Assembly (NCBI GenBank): GCA_005883215.1
Contig: VAYS01000018.1
Location: 2,084 to 66,083, forward strand
Direction: 5' to 3'
Length of the DNA stretch: 64,000 nucleotides
DNA from: Actinomycetota bacterium
GTDB lineage: Bacteria; Actinomycetota; Thermoleophilia; Solirubrobacterales; Solirubrobacteraceae
Shown: one piece after another, positions 24,942-32,321 of the stretch
Position numbering within the stretch: position 1 is the first letter of the stretch
How the letters are laid out: every line of letters starts with the position of its first letter
Position numbers and translations under genes: made by a program
The notes under the pieces: generated by a model
Seen by the model: the letters and a program-made list of their open reading frames with translations, nothing else
Told to the model about the DNA's origin: nothing
The model's database searches: none

Positions 24942-26440
24942 GCGGCGCGTTGGGCGCCGAACGCGGCGTCCTGGCGCAGGGCGAGCGCCTGCAGCACGTG
25001 CTCGAGCCTGACCGCCGGGCTGGCGTCGAGGTCGGCGATCGTGCGAGCCACCCCCAACACGCGATCGTGGCCCCGCGCGCTGAGGGCGCCGCGCTCATAG
25101 GCGGCGGCCAGCGCCGACCGAGCCCTCGCCTCGGGCTGGGCCCACTTCAGCCTGTCGCCGCCACAGGCGGCGCCCACCGGGTCCGGGCGCCGCGCCGACC
25201 GCCGCTCTCGCGCCGTCAGCACCCGCTCGCGGACCTCGGCGGAATGGATGCTCGGAGCGGCCTGCAGCCGCTCGAGCTTGGGACGGCCGACATGCACCAC
25301 GAGATCCATCCGGTCCAGGACCGGACCGCTCAGGCGACGGCGGTGTCGCGCGAAGTCGGCCTCGGTGCAGCGGCACATCTCGTCCTCCAGGCCGCACGGG
25401 CAGGGGTTGGTGGCGGCCACCAGCATGAAGCTCGCCGGGTAGGCGACGGCCCGCTGGCCCCGCACGATCGTCACCCGGCCGTCCTCCAACGGCTGGCGCA
25501 GCGCCTCGAGGCTGGGGCGACTGAACTCCGAGAGCTCGTCGAGGAACAGCACCCCACGGTGTGCCAGGCTGGCCTCGCCTGGGCGTCTACGCGCGCCGCC
25601 TCCCACCAACCCCACCGCGGAGATCGTGTGGTGGGGGCTGCGAAACGGACGCGCCCCCACCAGGCCCCCTCCCGGGTGCTCGCCGGCGATGCCGTGGATG
25701 CGCGTGACCTCGAGCGCCTCGGCCCGGCTCAGCGGAGGCAGGATCGAGGGCAGGCGACGGGCGAGCATCGTCTTGCCCGTGCCCGGAGGGCCATACATCA
25801 ACAGGTTGTGGTCGCCGGCCGCCGCGATCGCCAGCGCCTGCACGGCCATCTCCTGTCCGCGGACGTCGGCCAGATCCGGCTCCTCGGCGGGTGAGGAGGT
25901 CGGCTGGGCGGGCGCTGTCGCCGGCGCCGGGGCTCCCCTTAGCAGGGCGACGACTTCGCGCAGGGACGTGGCCGCCGCGACCCGCAGCCCTTCGGCGAGG
26001 GCCGCCTCGGGCGCGGTCGCGCGCGCCACCACCAGACCCCGACACCTCAGCCGGCGCGCCGCCTCGGCCGCGGCCAGCGTCCCGGGGCACGCTCTCACCT
26101 CCCCGGTCAGGGATAGCTCGCCGAACAGCGCCCAGCGGTCGAGCGCTGCAGTCGCCAGCTGGCCGCTGGCCGCCAGCGTTGCGCAGGCGAGCGCCAGGTC
26201 AAAGCCGGCACCCTCCTTGCGCAGGTGGGCGGGGGCCAGGTTCGCCACGATCCGCCGCGGGGGGAAATCGAAGCCCGAGTTGACGATCGCGGCGCGCACC
26301 CGTTCTCGCGCCTCGCGCACGGCGGTGTCGCCGAGGCCGACGATCAGGAAGGCGGGCAGTCCCGAGCGGACATTGACCTCGACGGAGACGCCGGTGGACT
26401 CCAGCCCGTCGAGGGCGAACGTCCGGGCGCGCGCAAGCAC
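24938..26440 (-). CDS. comM: ComM/YifB-type AAA+ ATPase (Mg chelatase-like)
   Basis: A 500-residue protein. The N-terminal domain (NVRSGLPAFLIVGLGDTAVR) has the ComM/YifB LonC-like fold. The AAA+ core follows, with Walker A GPPGTGKTMLARRLP, Walker B RGVLFLDELSEF, and MLVAATNPCPCG. ComM is a helicase promoting branch migration during transformation. It is translationally coupled to dprA. GTG 26440 lies 6 bases after a TACCTT box, so the mRNA is probably leaderless. It is divergent from the YraN gene across a 53-base imperfect palindrome. Confidence 0.93.
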   Translation of the reverse strand: MLARARTFALDGLESTGVSVEVNVRSGLPAFLIVGLGDTAVREARERVRAAIVNSGFDFPPRRIVANLAPAHLRKEGAGFDLALACATLAASGQLATAALDRWALFGELSLTGEVRACPGTLAAAEAARRLRCRGLVVARATAPEAALAEGLRVAAATSLREVVALLRGAPAPATAPAQPTSSPAEEPDLADVRGQEMAVQALAIAAAGDHNLLMYGPPGTGKTMLARRLPSILPPLSRAEALEVTRIHGIAGEHPGGGLVGARPFRSPHHTISAVGLVGGGARRRPGEASLAHRGVLFLDELSEFSRPSLEALRQPLEDGRVTIVRGQRAVAYPASFMLVAATNPCPCGLEDEMCRCTEADFARHRRRLSGPVLDRMDLVVHVGRPKLERLQAAPSIHSAEVRERVLTARERRSARRPDPVGAACGGDRLKWAQPEARARSALAAAYERGALSARGHDRVLGVARTIADLDASPAVRLEHVLQALALRQDAAFGAQRAA

Positions 26441-26446
26441 CGGGCG

Positions 26447-26452
26447 AAGGTA
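26447..26452 (-). promoter_or_regulatory. -10 box (TACCTT) of comM-dprA
   Basis: TACCTT on the minus strand, 6 bases before GTG 26440; no Shine-Dalgarno. Confidence 0.5.
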
Positions 26453-26506
26453 GGCGGCCCCGGGGTCGCCGACGGCGCCGGCTGTGTCCGATCAGCGGCC
26501 GGGGTG

Positions 26507-26559
26507 TGACCGTCGCGTGTCGCGCGCGGAAGAGCCGCCGCGCGGACACGATTCGGTCA
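26507..26559. repeat. 53-base imperfect palindrome between comM and the YraN gene
   Basis: Outer arms are TGACCG (26507) and CGGTCA (to 26559). Inner arms are GTGTC-GCGCG-CGG and CCG-CGCG-GACAC, around AAGAGCCG. It lies between the two divergent leaderless promoters and could be an operator or a hairpin. Confidence 0.55.
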
Positions 26560-26591
26560 CCCACGCCCGGGGCTTCCGCGGCGTGGCCTCC

Positions 26592-26597
26592 TAGCGT
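26592..26597 (+). promoter_or_regulatory. -10 box (TAGCGT) of the YraN gene
   Basis: TAGCGT, 7 bases before ATG 26605; no Shine-Dalgarno. Decides the start among several in-frame options. Confidence 0.55.
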
Positions 26598-26604
26598 CAG
26601 CGGC

Positions 26605-26973
26605 ATGGTCGGACCCTCGCGCGCCGAACTCGCGCGACGCGGAGAGGAGCTGGCGGCGCGCCATCTGGAACGCCTCGGCTATCGCCGTGTGGCGCGTAAC
26701 GAGCGCACCCGATGGGGAGAGCTCGACCTGATCGTCTGCGACGCCCGCACGCTGGTGTTCGTCGAGGTCAAGACGCGGCGGGCGCCGTGCCCATTGCCGC
26801 TGGAGGGCGTCGGTCCGGCCAAGCAGGCACAGGTACGCGCGCTGGCCCGCGCGTGGCTGGCCGCGCCGGGACCGCGCCCCGTGCGAGATCGCTTGCGCTT
26901 TGACGCCGTCGGCGTGGTGCTCGACCGCGCCGGGGAGCTAGTCCGGCTCGACCACGTCGAGGGCGCCTTCTGA
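26605..26973 (+). CDS. YraN/UPF0102 endonuclease-like protein
   Basis: A 122-residue protein of the UPF0102 family, which has the restriction-endonuclease fold. RRGEELAARHLERLGYRRVA supplies the family N-terminus with its Glu. WGELDLIVCD supplies the catalytic Asp, and LVFVEVKTRR the E-x-K motif. The substrate in cells is unknown; the family commonly neighbours rnhB and comM/dprA, as here. It stops 3 bases before the stop codon of convergent rnhB. Confidence 0.9.
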   Translation: MVGPSRAELARRGEELAARHLERLGYRRVARNERTRWGELDLIVCDARTLVFVEVKTRRAPCPLPLEGVGPAKQAQVRALARAWLAAPGPRPVRDRLRFDAVGVVLDRAGELVRLDHVEGAF

Positions 26974-26976
26974 GGT

Positions 26977-27669
26977 CTACAGCGCGAGCTGCTGGTAGGC
27001 GGCCGACTGGAAGGAGAGGCGGTGCAGCGGCGAGACCCCGCGCCCCTGGATCGCGGCCCGATGCTCGGGGGTCGAGTAGCCCACGTGCGACGCGAAGTCC
27101 CAGCCGGGGTGCAGGGCATCGGCGCGGTGCATGAACCGATCGCGGGTGACCTTGGCCACGATCGACGCGGCGGCAATCGCCGCGCTGGTGGCGTCGCCGT
27201 CGACGATCGCTCGTTGCCGATGCGGCAGGTCGGCGAGCCGGAAGCCATCGACTAGGCAGATGCAGCCCGCGGTGGCGACCCGCTCCAGCGCGTCACGCAG
27301 GGCGCGCAGGTTGGTGACGTGCAGGCCGCGACCGTCGATCCTCTCCGGGCAGCGCGAGGCCACCGCGACCCGCGCGGCGATCCGCAGGACCACGGGGTAG
27401 AGCTGCTCGCGCATCTCGGGGGTGTGCTGCTTTGAGTCGTTGAGCGCGCCCAGCGCCCGCACGTCGCGCGGCCGCAGACGCTGGTAGTCGAAAAGCACGG
27501 CCGCCGCCACCAGCGGGCCGGCCAGCGAGCCCCGCCCCGCCTCGTCGGCGCCGGCCACGAACCGGATGCCCAGGCGGCGGTCGAAGTTGAACAGGCGCCG
27601 CCCGCCGAGCCGACGGCCGGCGTTGCCGTTGCCGGGAGCGCGGGGGGCGGTTGTCGGGGTGACGGCCAC
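26977..27669 (-). CDS. rnhB: ribonuclease HII
   Basis: A 230-residue enzyme cleaving RNA-DNA hybrids and single ribonucleotides in DNA. GADEAGRGSLAGPLVAAAV carries Asp42 and Glu43, and CLVDGFRLADLPHRQRAIVD and SIVAKVTRDRFM supply the other catalytic acids. GTG 27669 is chosen because it gives a normal length; upstream starts would run into the terminator region after lepB. About 25 residues of Arg- and Gly-rich extension precede the core. Confidence 0.92.
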   Translation of the reverse strand: MAVTPTTAPRAPGNGNAGRRLGGRRLFNFDRRLGIRFVAGADEAGRGSLAGPLVAAAVLFDYQRLRPRDVRALGALNDSKQHTPEMREQLYPVVLRIAARVAVASRCPERIDGRGLHVTNLRALRDALERVATAGCICLVDGFRLADLPHRQRAIVDGDATSAAIAAASIVAKVTRDRFMHRADALHPGWDFASHVGYSTPEHRAAIQGRGVSPLHRLSFQSAAYQQLAL

Positions 27670-27736
27670 GCACGCCGGATGATGAACGAGCGGACGGGCG
27701 GAAGGATCGTGAAAGCGCCCGAAATTCCGGGAACCC

Positions 27737-27760
27737 GCCCAGCCGCCGCCCCGGCTGGGC
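27737..27760 (-). terminator. stem-loop directly after lepB
   Basis: GCCCAGCC (27737-27744) and GGCTGGGC (27753-27760) form a perfect 8-base stem with an 8-base loop, immediately adjoining the lepB stop codon. No long T-tract. Confidence 0.6.
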
Positions 27761-28375
27761 CTACAGCGGCCCGATCTTGCCCGGCGGCCAGTAGGTGAAG
27801 AACGCCCCGCCGATGATCCAGCGCTTGGGGACCGGCCCCCAGAAGCGACTGTCATCCGACGCTCCGCGGTTGTCGCCCATCATGAACCAGGAGCCCTTGG
27901 GGATCGTGATCGGGTTGCGGAAGTTACAGGCCCGACTAGTGCCGCATGGGCGCGTGAAGCCGTCGGGCTGCAGGCGGCCGTTTCGCATGACGTGACCATC
28001 GACGATGGTGATCGTGTCGCCGGGGCCTGCCACCACGCGCTTGATGAAGTTCTGAGACGACTGGCCGCTGGTGGGTGTGTCGCACGCCTGATCGGATCCC
28101 TGCCCCTGGCGCGAGTTGCCGCAGGTTTGCGACGACGCCCCCGACGGGGGGTGAAAGACGACGATCTCGCCCACGTGGGGATCGGAGAAGCGGTTTCCGA
28201 TGCGGTTGACCAGCACCCTCTGGCCGATGTCCAGCGTCGGCTCCATCGACTCGCTGGGGATGCGGTAGGGCTTGATCAGGAACGCCTGTATGCCGAAGGC
28301 GAGCAGCAAGGCGATGACGACGATCACCACGAGCTCGACCAGCGAGCTCACGCCCGACTTGCGTCTCGTCTTCAC
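27761..28375 (-). CDS. lepB: signal peptidase I
   Basis: A 204-residue membrane serine protease removing signal peptides from exported proteins. One N-terminal TM helix (about residues 11-32) is followed by [11 protein letters not shown] with nucleophile Ser43 and [11 protein letters not shown] with the general base Lys112. The box E motif [20 protein letters not shown] is intact. A Cys-containing insertion (residues 80-108) sits between the two catalytic motifs. GTG 28375 overlaps the rplS stop by TGA sharing, so it is translated by coupling, as in many actinobacteria. Confidence 0.95.
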   Translation of the reverse strand: MKTRRKSGVSSLVELVVIVVIALLLAFGIQAFLIKPYRIPSESMEPTLDIGQRVLVNRIGNRFSDPHVGEIVVFHPPSGASSQTCGNSRQGQGSDQACDTPTSGQSSQNFIKRVVAGPGDTITIVDGHVMRNGRLQPDGFTRPCGTSRACNFRNPITIPKGSWFMMGDNRGASDDSRFWGPVPKRWIIGGAFFTYWPPGKIGPL

Positions 28376-29022
28376 ACGCGGTCGGGGCCGCCCGACGGCT
28401 GCGGCTCGTCGGCGGAATCCCCCCCGGTCGCCGCCGGTGTCTCGCTCGCCGCCTCGGGCTCGCCCTCGGCGGATTGCTCCGGGTCGGGCTCCGGCCGGGC
28501 GGAGCCCTCGCCCTCGCCTCCGGCCTTGCCCTCGCCTTCGGCCTCGCCCTCGCCTTCGTCCTCGGGCGGGGGCGCCGTCTCGGGGGCGGCCTCGGCCTGG
28601 GTGCCCTGCGTGTCCGCCATCTCGGTCGGATCGGCGGGTGGCTCGATCAGCCCGGGCTCCAGCGCCTCCTCGGGACCGGCGTAGCTGCGCTCACGCACGC
28701 GCGCACGCTTGCCTACCCGGCTTCGCAGGTAGTAGAGCTTTGCCCGGCGCACATCACCGCGGGCAGCCACCTCGATGCGCTCGATCTTCGGCGAGTGCAC
28801 CGGGAACGTACGCTCAACGCCCACCCCGAAGGATTGCTTGCGCACGGTGAACGTCTCGCGCGCCCCGTGACCCTGGCGCTTGATCACCACCCCTTCAAAG
28901 ACCTGGGTCCGGCGCCGCGACCCCTCGATGACCTGGAAATGGACCTTTACGCGGTCGCCGGCGGCGAAGGTCGGAATCCGGCGGAGCTGGGCCCGCTCGA
29001 GGCTTTCGATGACACCGCTCAT
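28372..29022 (-). CDS. rplS: ribosomal protein L19 with long acidic tail
   Basis: The first 110 or so residues are a normal L19 ([70 protein letters not shown]). About 100 further residues, rich in Glu, Gly, Ala and Pro, follow and are probably disordered; ordinary L19 is about 115 residues. ATG 29022 is preferred to a TTG two codons earlier because it gives the usual N-terminus. A TACCAT box, a hairpin and a T5 run lie in the 63 bases after trmD, which may allow separate control. Confidence 0.93.
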   Translation of the reverse strand: MSGVIESLERAQLRRIPTFAAGDRVKVHFQVIEGSRRRTQVFEGVVIKRQGHGARETFTVRKQSFGVGVERTFPVHSPKIERIEVAARGDVRRAKLYYLRSRVGKRARVRERSYAGPEEALEPGLIEPPADPTEMADTQGTQAEAAPETAPPPEDEGEGEAEGEGKAGGEGEGSARPEPDPEQSAEGEPEAASETPAATGGDSADEPQPSGGPDRV

Positions 29023-29026
29023 GGGC

Positions 29027-29063
29027 AAAAAGAACGCCGCGCGCGGGGGCGCCGGCGGGCGCC
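29027..29063 (-). promoter_or_regulatory. hairpin plus T5 run in the rplS leader
   Basis: GGCGCC-GGCG-GGCGCC (29048-29063) can form a 6-base stem. A run of five T on the minus strand (29031-29027) lies just before the rplS start. The arrangement resembles an attenuator but the stem and T-run are 16 bases apart, so this is weak. Confidence 0.3.
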
Positions 29064-29067
29064 GTCA

Positions 29068-29073
29068 ATGGTA
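29068..29073 (-). promoter_or_regulatory. possible -10 box (TACCAT) upstream of rplS
   Basis: TACCAT on the minus strand between trmD and rplS, 45 bases before ATG 29022. Confidence 0.35.
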
Positions 29074-29085
29074 GCGAACGCCCCG

Positions 29086-29760
29086 CTAGCCCCGGCCGCG
29101 CTCACGGCTGTGCTCGAGGCGCCAGCGGCGGATCCGCTCGTGGTGTCCCGAGAGCAGGATCTCGGGCACCCGCCAGCCGCGAAACTCGGCCGGCCGCGTG
29201 TAGTGGGGGTACTCCGGCCCGCCCTCCAGGGCCGGGCTGAACGACTCCTCGAGGGCCGACTCGGCGTGCCCCAGAGCGCCCGGCAGCTTGCGCAATACGG
29301 CGTCGCAGAGCACCATCGCGGGAAGCTCGCCACCCGCCAGGACATAGCGCCCGATCGACACCACGTCGCTGGCGTAGTACTCGATCACGCGCTCGTCAAA
29401 CCCCTCGTAGCGCCCGCAGAGCAGGGCGATCTCCGGTTCGCCGGCCAGCTCGTCGGCGAGCGCGTCGTCGAGCAGGCGCCCGCCTGGGGCCAGCGCGATC
29501 ACCCGGCGATCGGCGCGCAGCTGCACCGGGTCGCCGCCGTAGCGAGCGCGCAGGGCCGCCTCCATCACGTCGACGCGCAGCACCATCCCGGCCCCCCCGC
29601 CAAACGGCGTGTCATCCACCTGGCCGGCCGGCAGCGGGGTGTGCTCGCGTGGGTTGACGAAGCCGATCTCGTGGCCCTGGGCCAGGGCGTTGGCCACGTG
29701 GCGCTGGCCCAGGAACCACTCAAACCACTCGGGAAACAGGGTAAAGACGTCGACCCTCAC
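29086..29760 (-). CDS. trmD: tRNA (guanine-N1)-methyltransferase
   Basis: A 224-residue SPOUT methyltransferase making m1G37 in tRNAs to prevent frameshifting. FTLFPEWFEWFLGQ begins the protein, PFGGGAGMVLR is the characteristic loop, LLCGRYEGFDERVIEYYASD and GRYVLAGGELPAMVLCDAV form the trefoil knot that binds SAM. GTG 29760 overlaps the rimM stop (GTGA), so translation is coupled. The order rpsP-khpA-rimM-trmD-rplS is the standard actinobacterial one. Confidence 0.96.
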   Translation of the reverse strand: MRVDVFTLFPEWFEWFLGQRHVANALAQGHEIGFVNPREHTPLPAGQVDDTPFGGGAGMVLRVDVMEAALRARYGGDPVQLRADRRVIALAPGGRLLDDALADELAGEPEIALLCGRYEGFDERVIEYYASDVVSIGRYVLAGGELPAMVLCDAVLRKLPGALGHAESALEESFSPALEGGPEYPHYTRPAEFRGWRVPEILLSGHHERIRRWRLEHSRERGRG

Positions 29761-30287
29761 CCCTCCCCCTCCACGAACTCGAGGTCGACCTCGATACGCG
29801 TGGCGGGCACGTCGATGCCGCGGATCGCGTCGCGCACCATCGGCACGATCAGCTCCCCGCCCTCCGGGCGGCGTACCTCAAGCGCCTCACACGACGGCAG
29901 GCCAAGCATGCGTTCCACGACTCCCACCAGGCGATCGCCGTCGTAGACGCGGCAGCCCTCGAGCTCCTCGGCCCACCACTCTCCTTCGGGGAGCGCCGGG
30001 GCATCGGGCGCGAAGACGCGCAGATCGGACCCGGTCAGCGCGGCGGCCGCCTCCCGGCTGTCGCAGCCCTCCAGACGGAGGATCGGCCGGGCGTCGCTGC
30101 CGGCCCGCCGCGACACCCTCCAGCTGCGCTCGCCCAGCTGTACGACGGCGCCGGGGACGAGCAGCGACGCACGCGCTGTGATCACCCTGAAGCTTCCGTC
30201 GAGGCCGTGCGGGCGGCCGACCCGTCCGGCGAACAGCGTCGGCTCGCGTCCAGCGCCCGACGCCGCCCGCTGGCCCGCCTCAGCCAT
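29757..30287 (-). CDS. rimM: 16S rRNA processing protein RimM
   Basis: A 176-residue ribosome maturation factor acting on the 30S head near S19. FAGRVGRPHGLDGSFRVI is the N-terminal RimM motif, and GEWWAEELEGCRVYDGDRLVG begins the PRC-barrel-like C-terminal domain. ATG 30287 is chosen because it starts just before the conserved domain and leaves only 8 bases after the KH gene stop. The long open frame further upstream overlaps khpA and rpsP and is not used. Confidence 0.93.
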   Translation of the reverse strand: MAEAGQRAASGAGREPTLFAGRVGRPHGLDGSFRVITARASLLVPGAVVQLGERSWRVSRRAGSDARPILRLEGCDSREAAAALTGSDLRVFAPDAPALPEGEWWAEELEGCRVYDGDRLVGVVERMLGLPSCEALEVRRPEGGELIVPMVRDAIRGIDVPATRIEVDLEFVEGEG

Positions 30288-30295
30288 CCAGGACC

Positions 30296-30535
30296 TCAGT
30301 CGACGATGTCGACGACGACGCGGCGGTTCTCCTGGGCCGCCGACGCCTTGACCACGGTCCGCAGGGCGTGGGCGGTGCGCCCGCCACGACCGATCACCTT
30401 GCCGTAGTCGTCCTCGGCCACGGCCAGCTCGAGCACCAGGGTGCCGTCGTCCTCCTCGAACTCCTCGACCGACACCCGCTCGGGCGCGTCGACCAGGCGC
30501 CGAGCCAGGGTCTGGAGCAGCTCTCGCGGGTCCAT
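30296..30535 (-). CDS. khpA: KH-domain RNA-binding protein KhpA
   Basis: A 79-residue single KH domain protein (the YlqC/KhpA group) that binds RNA and, in other Gram-positives, affects cell division and translation with KhpB. The GxxG-type loop is visible in DYGKVIGRGGRTAHALR. ATG 30535 lies 8 bases after the rpsP stop. The position between rpsP and rimM is the usual one. Confidence 0.9.
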   Translation of the reverse strand: MDPRELLQTLARRLVDAPERVSVEEFEEDDGTLVLELAVAEDDYGKVIGRGGRTAHALRTVVKASAAQENRRVVVDIVD

Positions 30536-30543
30536 CCCGCCGA

Positions 30544-30795
30544 TCAGGAGGGCAGTTGGATGCCCTGCAGGCGCAGCAGCCTGCGCACCGTGGCCGAGGG
30601 CTGGGCGCCGCGAGCCAGCCACGCGCGCACCCGCTCCTCGTCGAGCGTGATCGCCGACGGCTCGCTCCGGGCGTTGTAGTGGCCAAGGGTCTCGATCACC
30701 CGGCCGTCGCGCGGCGAGCGCTGGTCGGCGGCCACCACCCGCCACATCGGATCCTTGTGCCCACCCACTCGCGTCAGGCGAAGTCGTACCGCCAA
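30544..30795 (-). CDS. rpsP: ribosomal protein S16
   Basis: An 83-residue 30S subunit protein. AVRLRLTRVGGHKDPMWRVV and DGRVIETLGHYNARSE are standard S16 sequence. It must start at TTG 30795 to give the family N-terminus. The only clear purine-rich site (GAGGAAAG) is unusually far, about 16 bases, from the TTG. It heads the rpsP-khpA-rimM-trmD run. Confidence 0.95.
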   Translation of the reverse strand: MAVRLRLTRVGGHKDPMWRVVAADQRSPRDGRVIETLGHYNARSEPSAITLDEERVRAWLARGAQPSATVRRLLRLQGIQLPS

Positions 30796-30866
30796 CTCGT
30801 ATCTCGGCTTTCCTCGTCGTTCTCGTTACGGCGCGAGGCGCGCTGAGGCGCCCGCCCGGGACGCTC

Positions 30867-30872
30867 AGGGTA
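30867..30872 (-). promoter_or_regulatory. -10 box (TACCCT) of the rpsP operon
   Basis: TACCCT on the minus strand about 70 bases upstream of rpsP, giving a leader of roughly 60 bases with GAGGAAAG in it. Confidence 0.4.
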
Positions 30873-30896
30873 GTCGGTCGGGGGCCGCGGGGGCGT

Positions 30897-32234
30897 TCAG
30901 CGCCCCTGGCGCATCAGCGCCCCGAGATCGGGCATACGGCCCGAGCCCAGCTGGCGCAGGAGCTTGCGCATCTGGTCGAACTGCTTTACCAGCTGGTTGA
31001 CCGCCTGCACGCTGGTCCCCGAACCGCGGGCGATGCGCAGGCGCCGCGAGCCCTTGATCAGCTCCGGGCGGCGGCGCTCCTCGGGGGTCATGGACAGGAT
31101 GATCGCCTGGATGCGGTCGAGCTCGCGCTCGTCCACCTTCGCCCCCTTCAGCTGCGCGCCGATGCCGGGGAGCATGCCCAGCACGCTGGTCAGGGGACCC
31201 ATGCGCCGGATCTGGCGCAGCTGGGAGAGGAAGTCCTCGAGCGTGAACTCATTGCGCCTGAGCTTGTGCTCGAGCTCCTCGGCTTCGCGCTCGTCGAACT
31301 GGCGCTCGGCCTTCTCGATCAGGCTCATGACGTCGCCCATGCCCAGGATGCGCTGCGCCATACGGTCGGGGTGGAAGCGCTCGAACTGCTCCAGGCGCTC
31401 CCCGGTAGAGGCGAAGACGATCGGGGTGCCGGTCACCGCCTTGACCGACAGGGCCGCGCCGCCGCGCGCGTCGCCGTCGAGCTTGGTCAGGATCACGCCG
31501 TCGAACCGTACGGTCTCGCCGAATTGCTCGGCGACGTTGATGGCGTCCTGACCGGTCATCGCGTCGAGCACCAGGAGAACGTCGTGGGGCTTGATCGTCC
31601 GCCGGATCTCGGCGAGCTCCTCCATCAGCTCCCGGTCCACGTGCAGCCGGCCGCTGGTATCGACGATGAGCACGTCCTTGCCCTCGCTGACCGCGCGCTC
31701 GAGCGCCCATCGGGCGACGTCGGCCGGAGCCGCCCCGGTGCCCTGCTCGTAGACGGCGGCGTCCACCTGGCCTCCGACGGTCACCAGCTGCTCGACCGCC
31801 GCCGGGCGCTGGAGGTCGCAGGCGGCCAGGGCGACCGACGAGCGGTGCTCGGTGTGTAGGTGGCGGGCGAGCTTCGCGGCCACGGTCGTCTTACCCGAGC
31901 CCTGCAGGCCGGCGAGCAGGACCACGGTCGGTGGCCGGGGCGAGAAGCTGAGGTCGCGGGCGGCGCCACCCATCAGCGAGGTCAGCTCGTCGGAGACGAT
32001 CTTGACCACCTGCTGGCCCGGGTTGAGCTGACCCACCACCTGGGCGCCCAGGCAGCGCTCGCGCACCGTGGCGGTGAACTGCTTGACCACCCGGAGGTTG
32101 ACGTCGGCCTCCAGCAGGGACAGCCGAATCTCGCGCATCGCCCGGTTGACGTCGTCCTCGGTGAGCGTGCCGTGGCCGCGCAGCTCAGACAGGGTGCCCT
32201 GCAGCTTGTCGGCCAAGGAGTCGAACACCGACAC
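30897..32234 (-). CDS. ffh: signal recognition particle protein Ffh
   Basis: A 445-residue SRP GTPase that binds signal peptides and 4.5S RNA and docks with FtsY. The N domain is at the start, the G domain has GLQGSGKTTVAAKLARHL, LIVDTSGRLHVD and ILTKLDGDARGG, and the M domain has RRMGPLTSVLGMLPG and TPEERRRPELI-type signal-binding helices. GTG 32234 is used. The receptor ftsY lies at 37086-38084 in the same window. The secreted-protein gene at 32322 diverges from it. Confidence 0.96.
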   Translation of the reverse strand: MSVFDSLADKLQGTLSELRGHGTLTEDDVNRAMREIRLSLLEADVNLRVVKQFTATVRERCLGAQVVGQLNPGQQVVKIVSDELTSLMGGAARDLSFSPRPPTVVLLAGLQGSGKTTVAAKLARHLHTEHRSSVALAACDLQRPAAVEQLVTVGGQVDAAVYEQGTGAAPADVARWALERAVSEGKDVLIVDTSGRLHVDRELMEELAEIRRTIKPHDVLLVLDAMTGQDAINVAEQFGETVRFDGVILTKLDGDARGGAALSVKAVTGTPIVFASTGERLEQFERFHPDRMAQRILGMGDVMSLIEKAERQFDEREAEELEHKLRRNEFTLEDFLSQLRQIRRMGPLTSVLGMLPGIGAQLKGAKVDERELDRIQAIILSMTPEERRRPELIKGSRRLRIARGSGTSVQAVNQLVKQFDQMRKLLRQLGSGRMPDLGALMRQGR

Positions 32235-32286
32235 ACAGTCTGGCAGCGCCCGGGCGACGACTTTCGCCGCGCGGCCGGCGCGGACG

Positions 32287-32292
32287 TAAAGT
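32287..32292 (+). promoter_or_regulatory. -10 box (TAAAGT) of the 32322 secreted-protein gene
   Basis: TAAAGT about 30 bases before ATG 32322, with AGAGGGGA 6 bases before the start as the ribosome-binding site. This is one of the few plainly leadered genes here. Confidence 0.45.
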
Positions 32293-32321
32293 AGACGTGA
32301 AGCAATGAGAGGGGAACGCGG

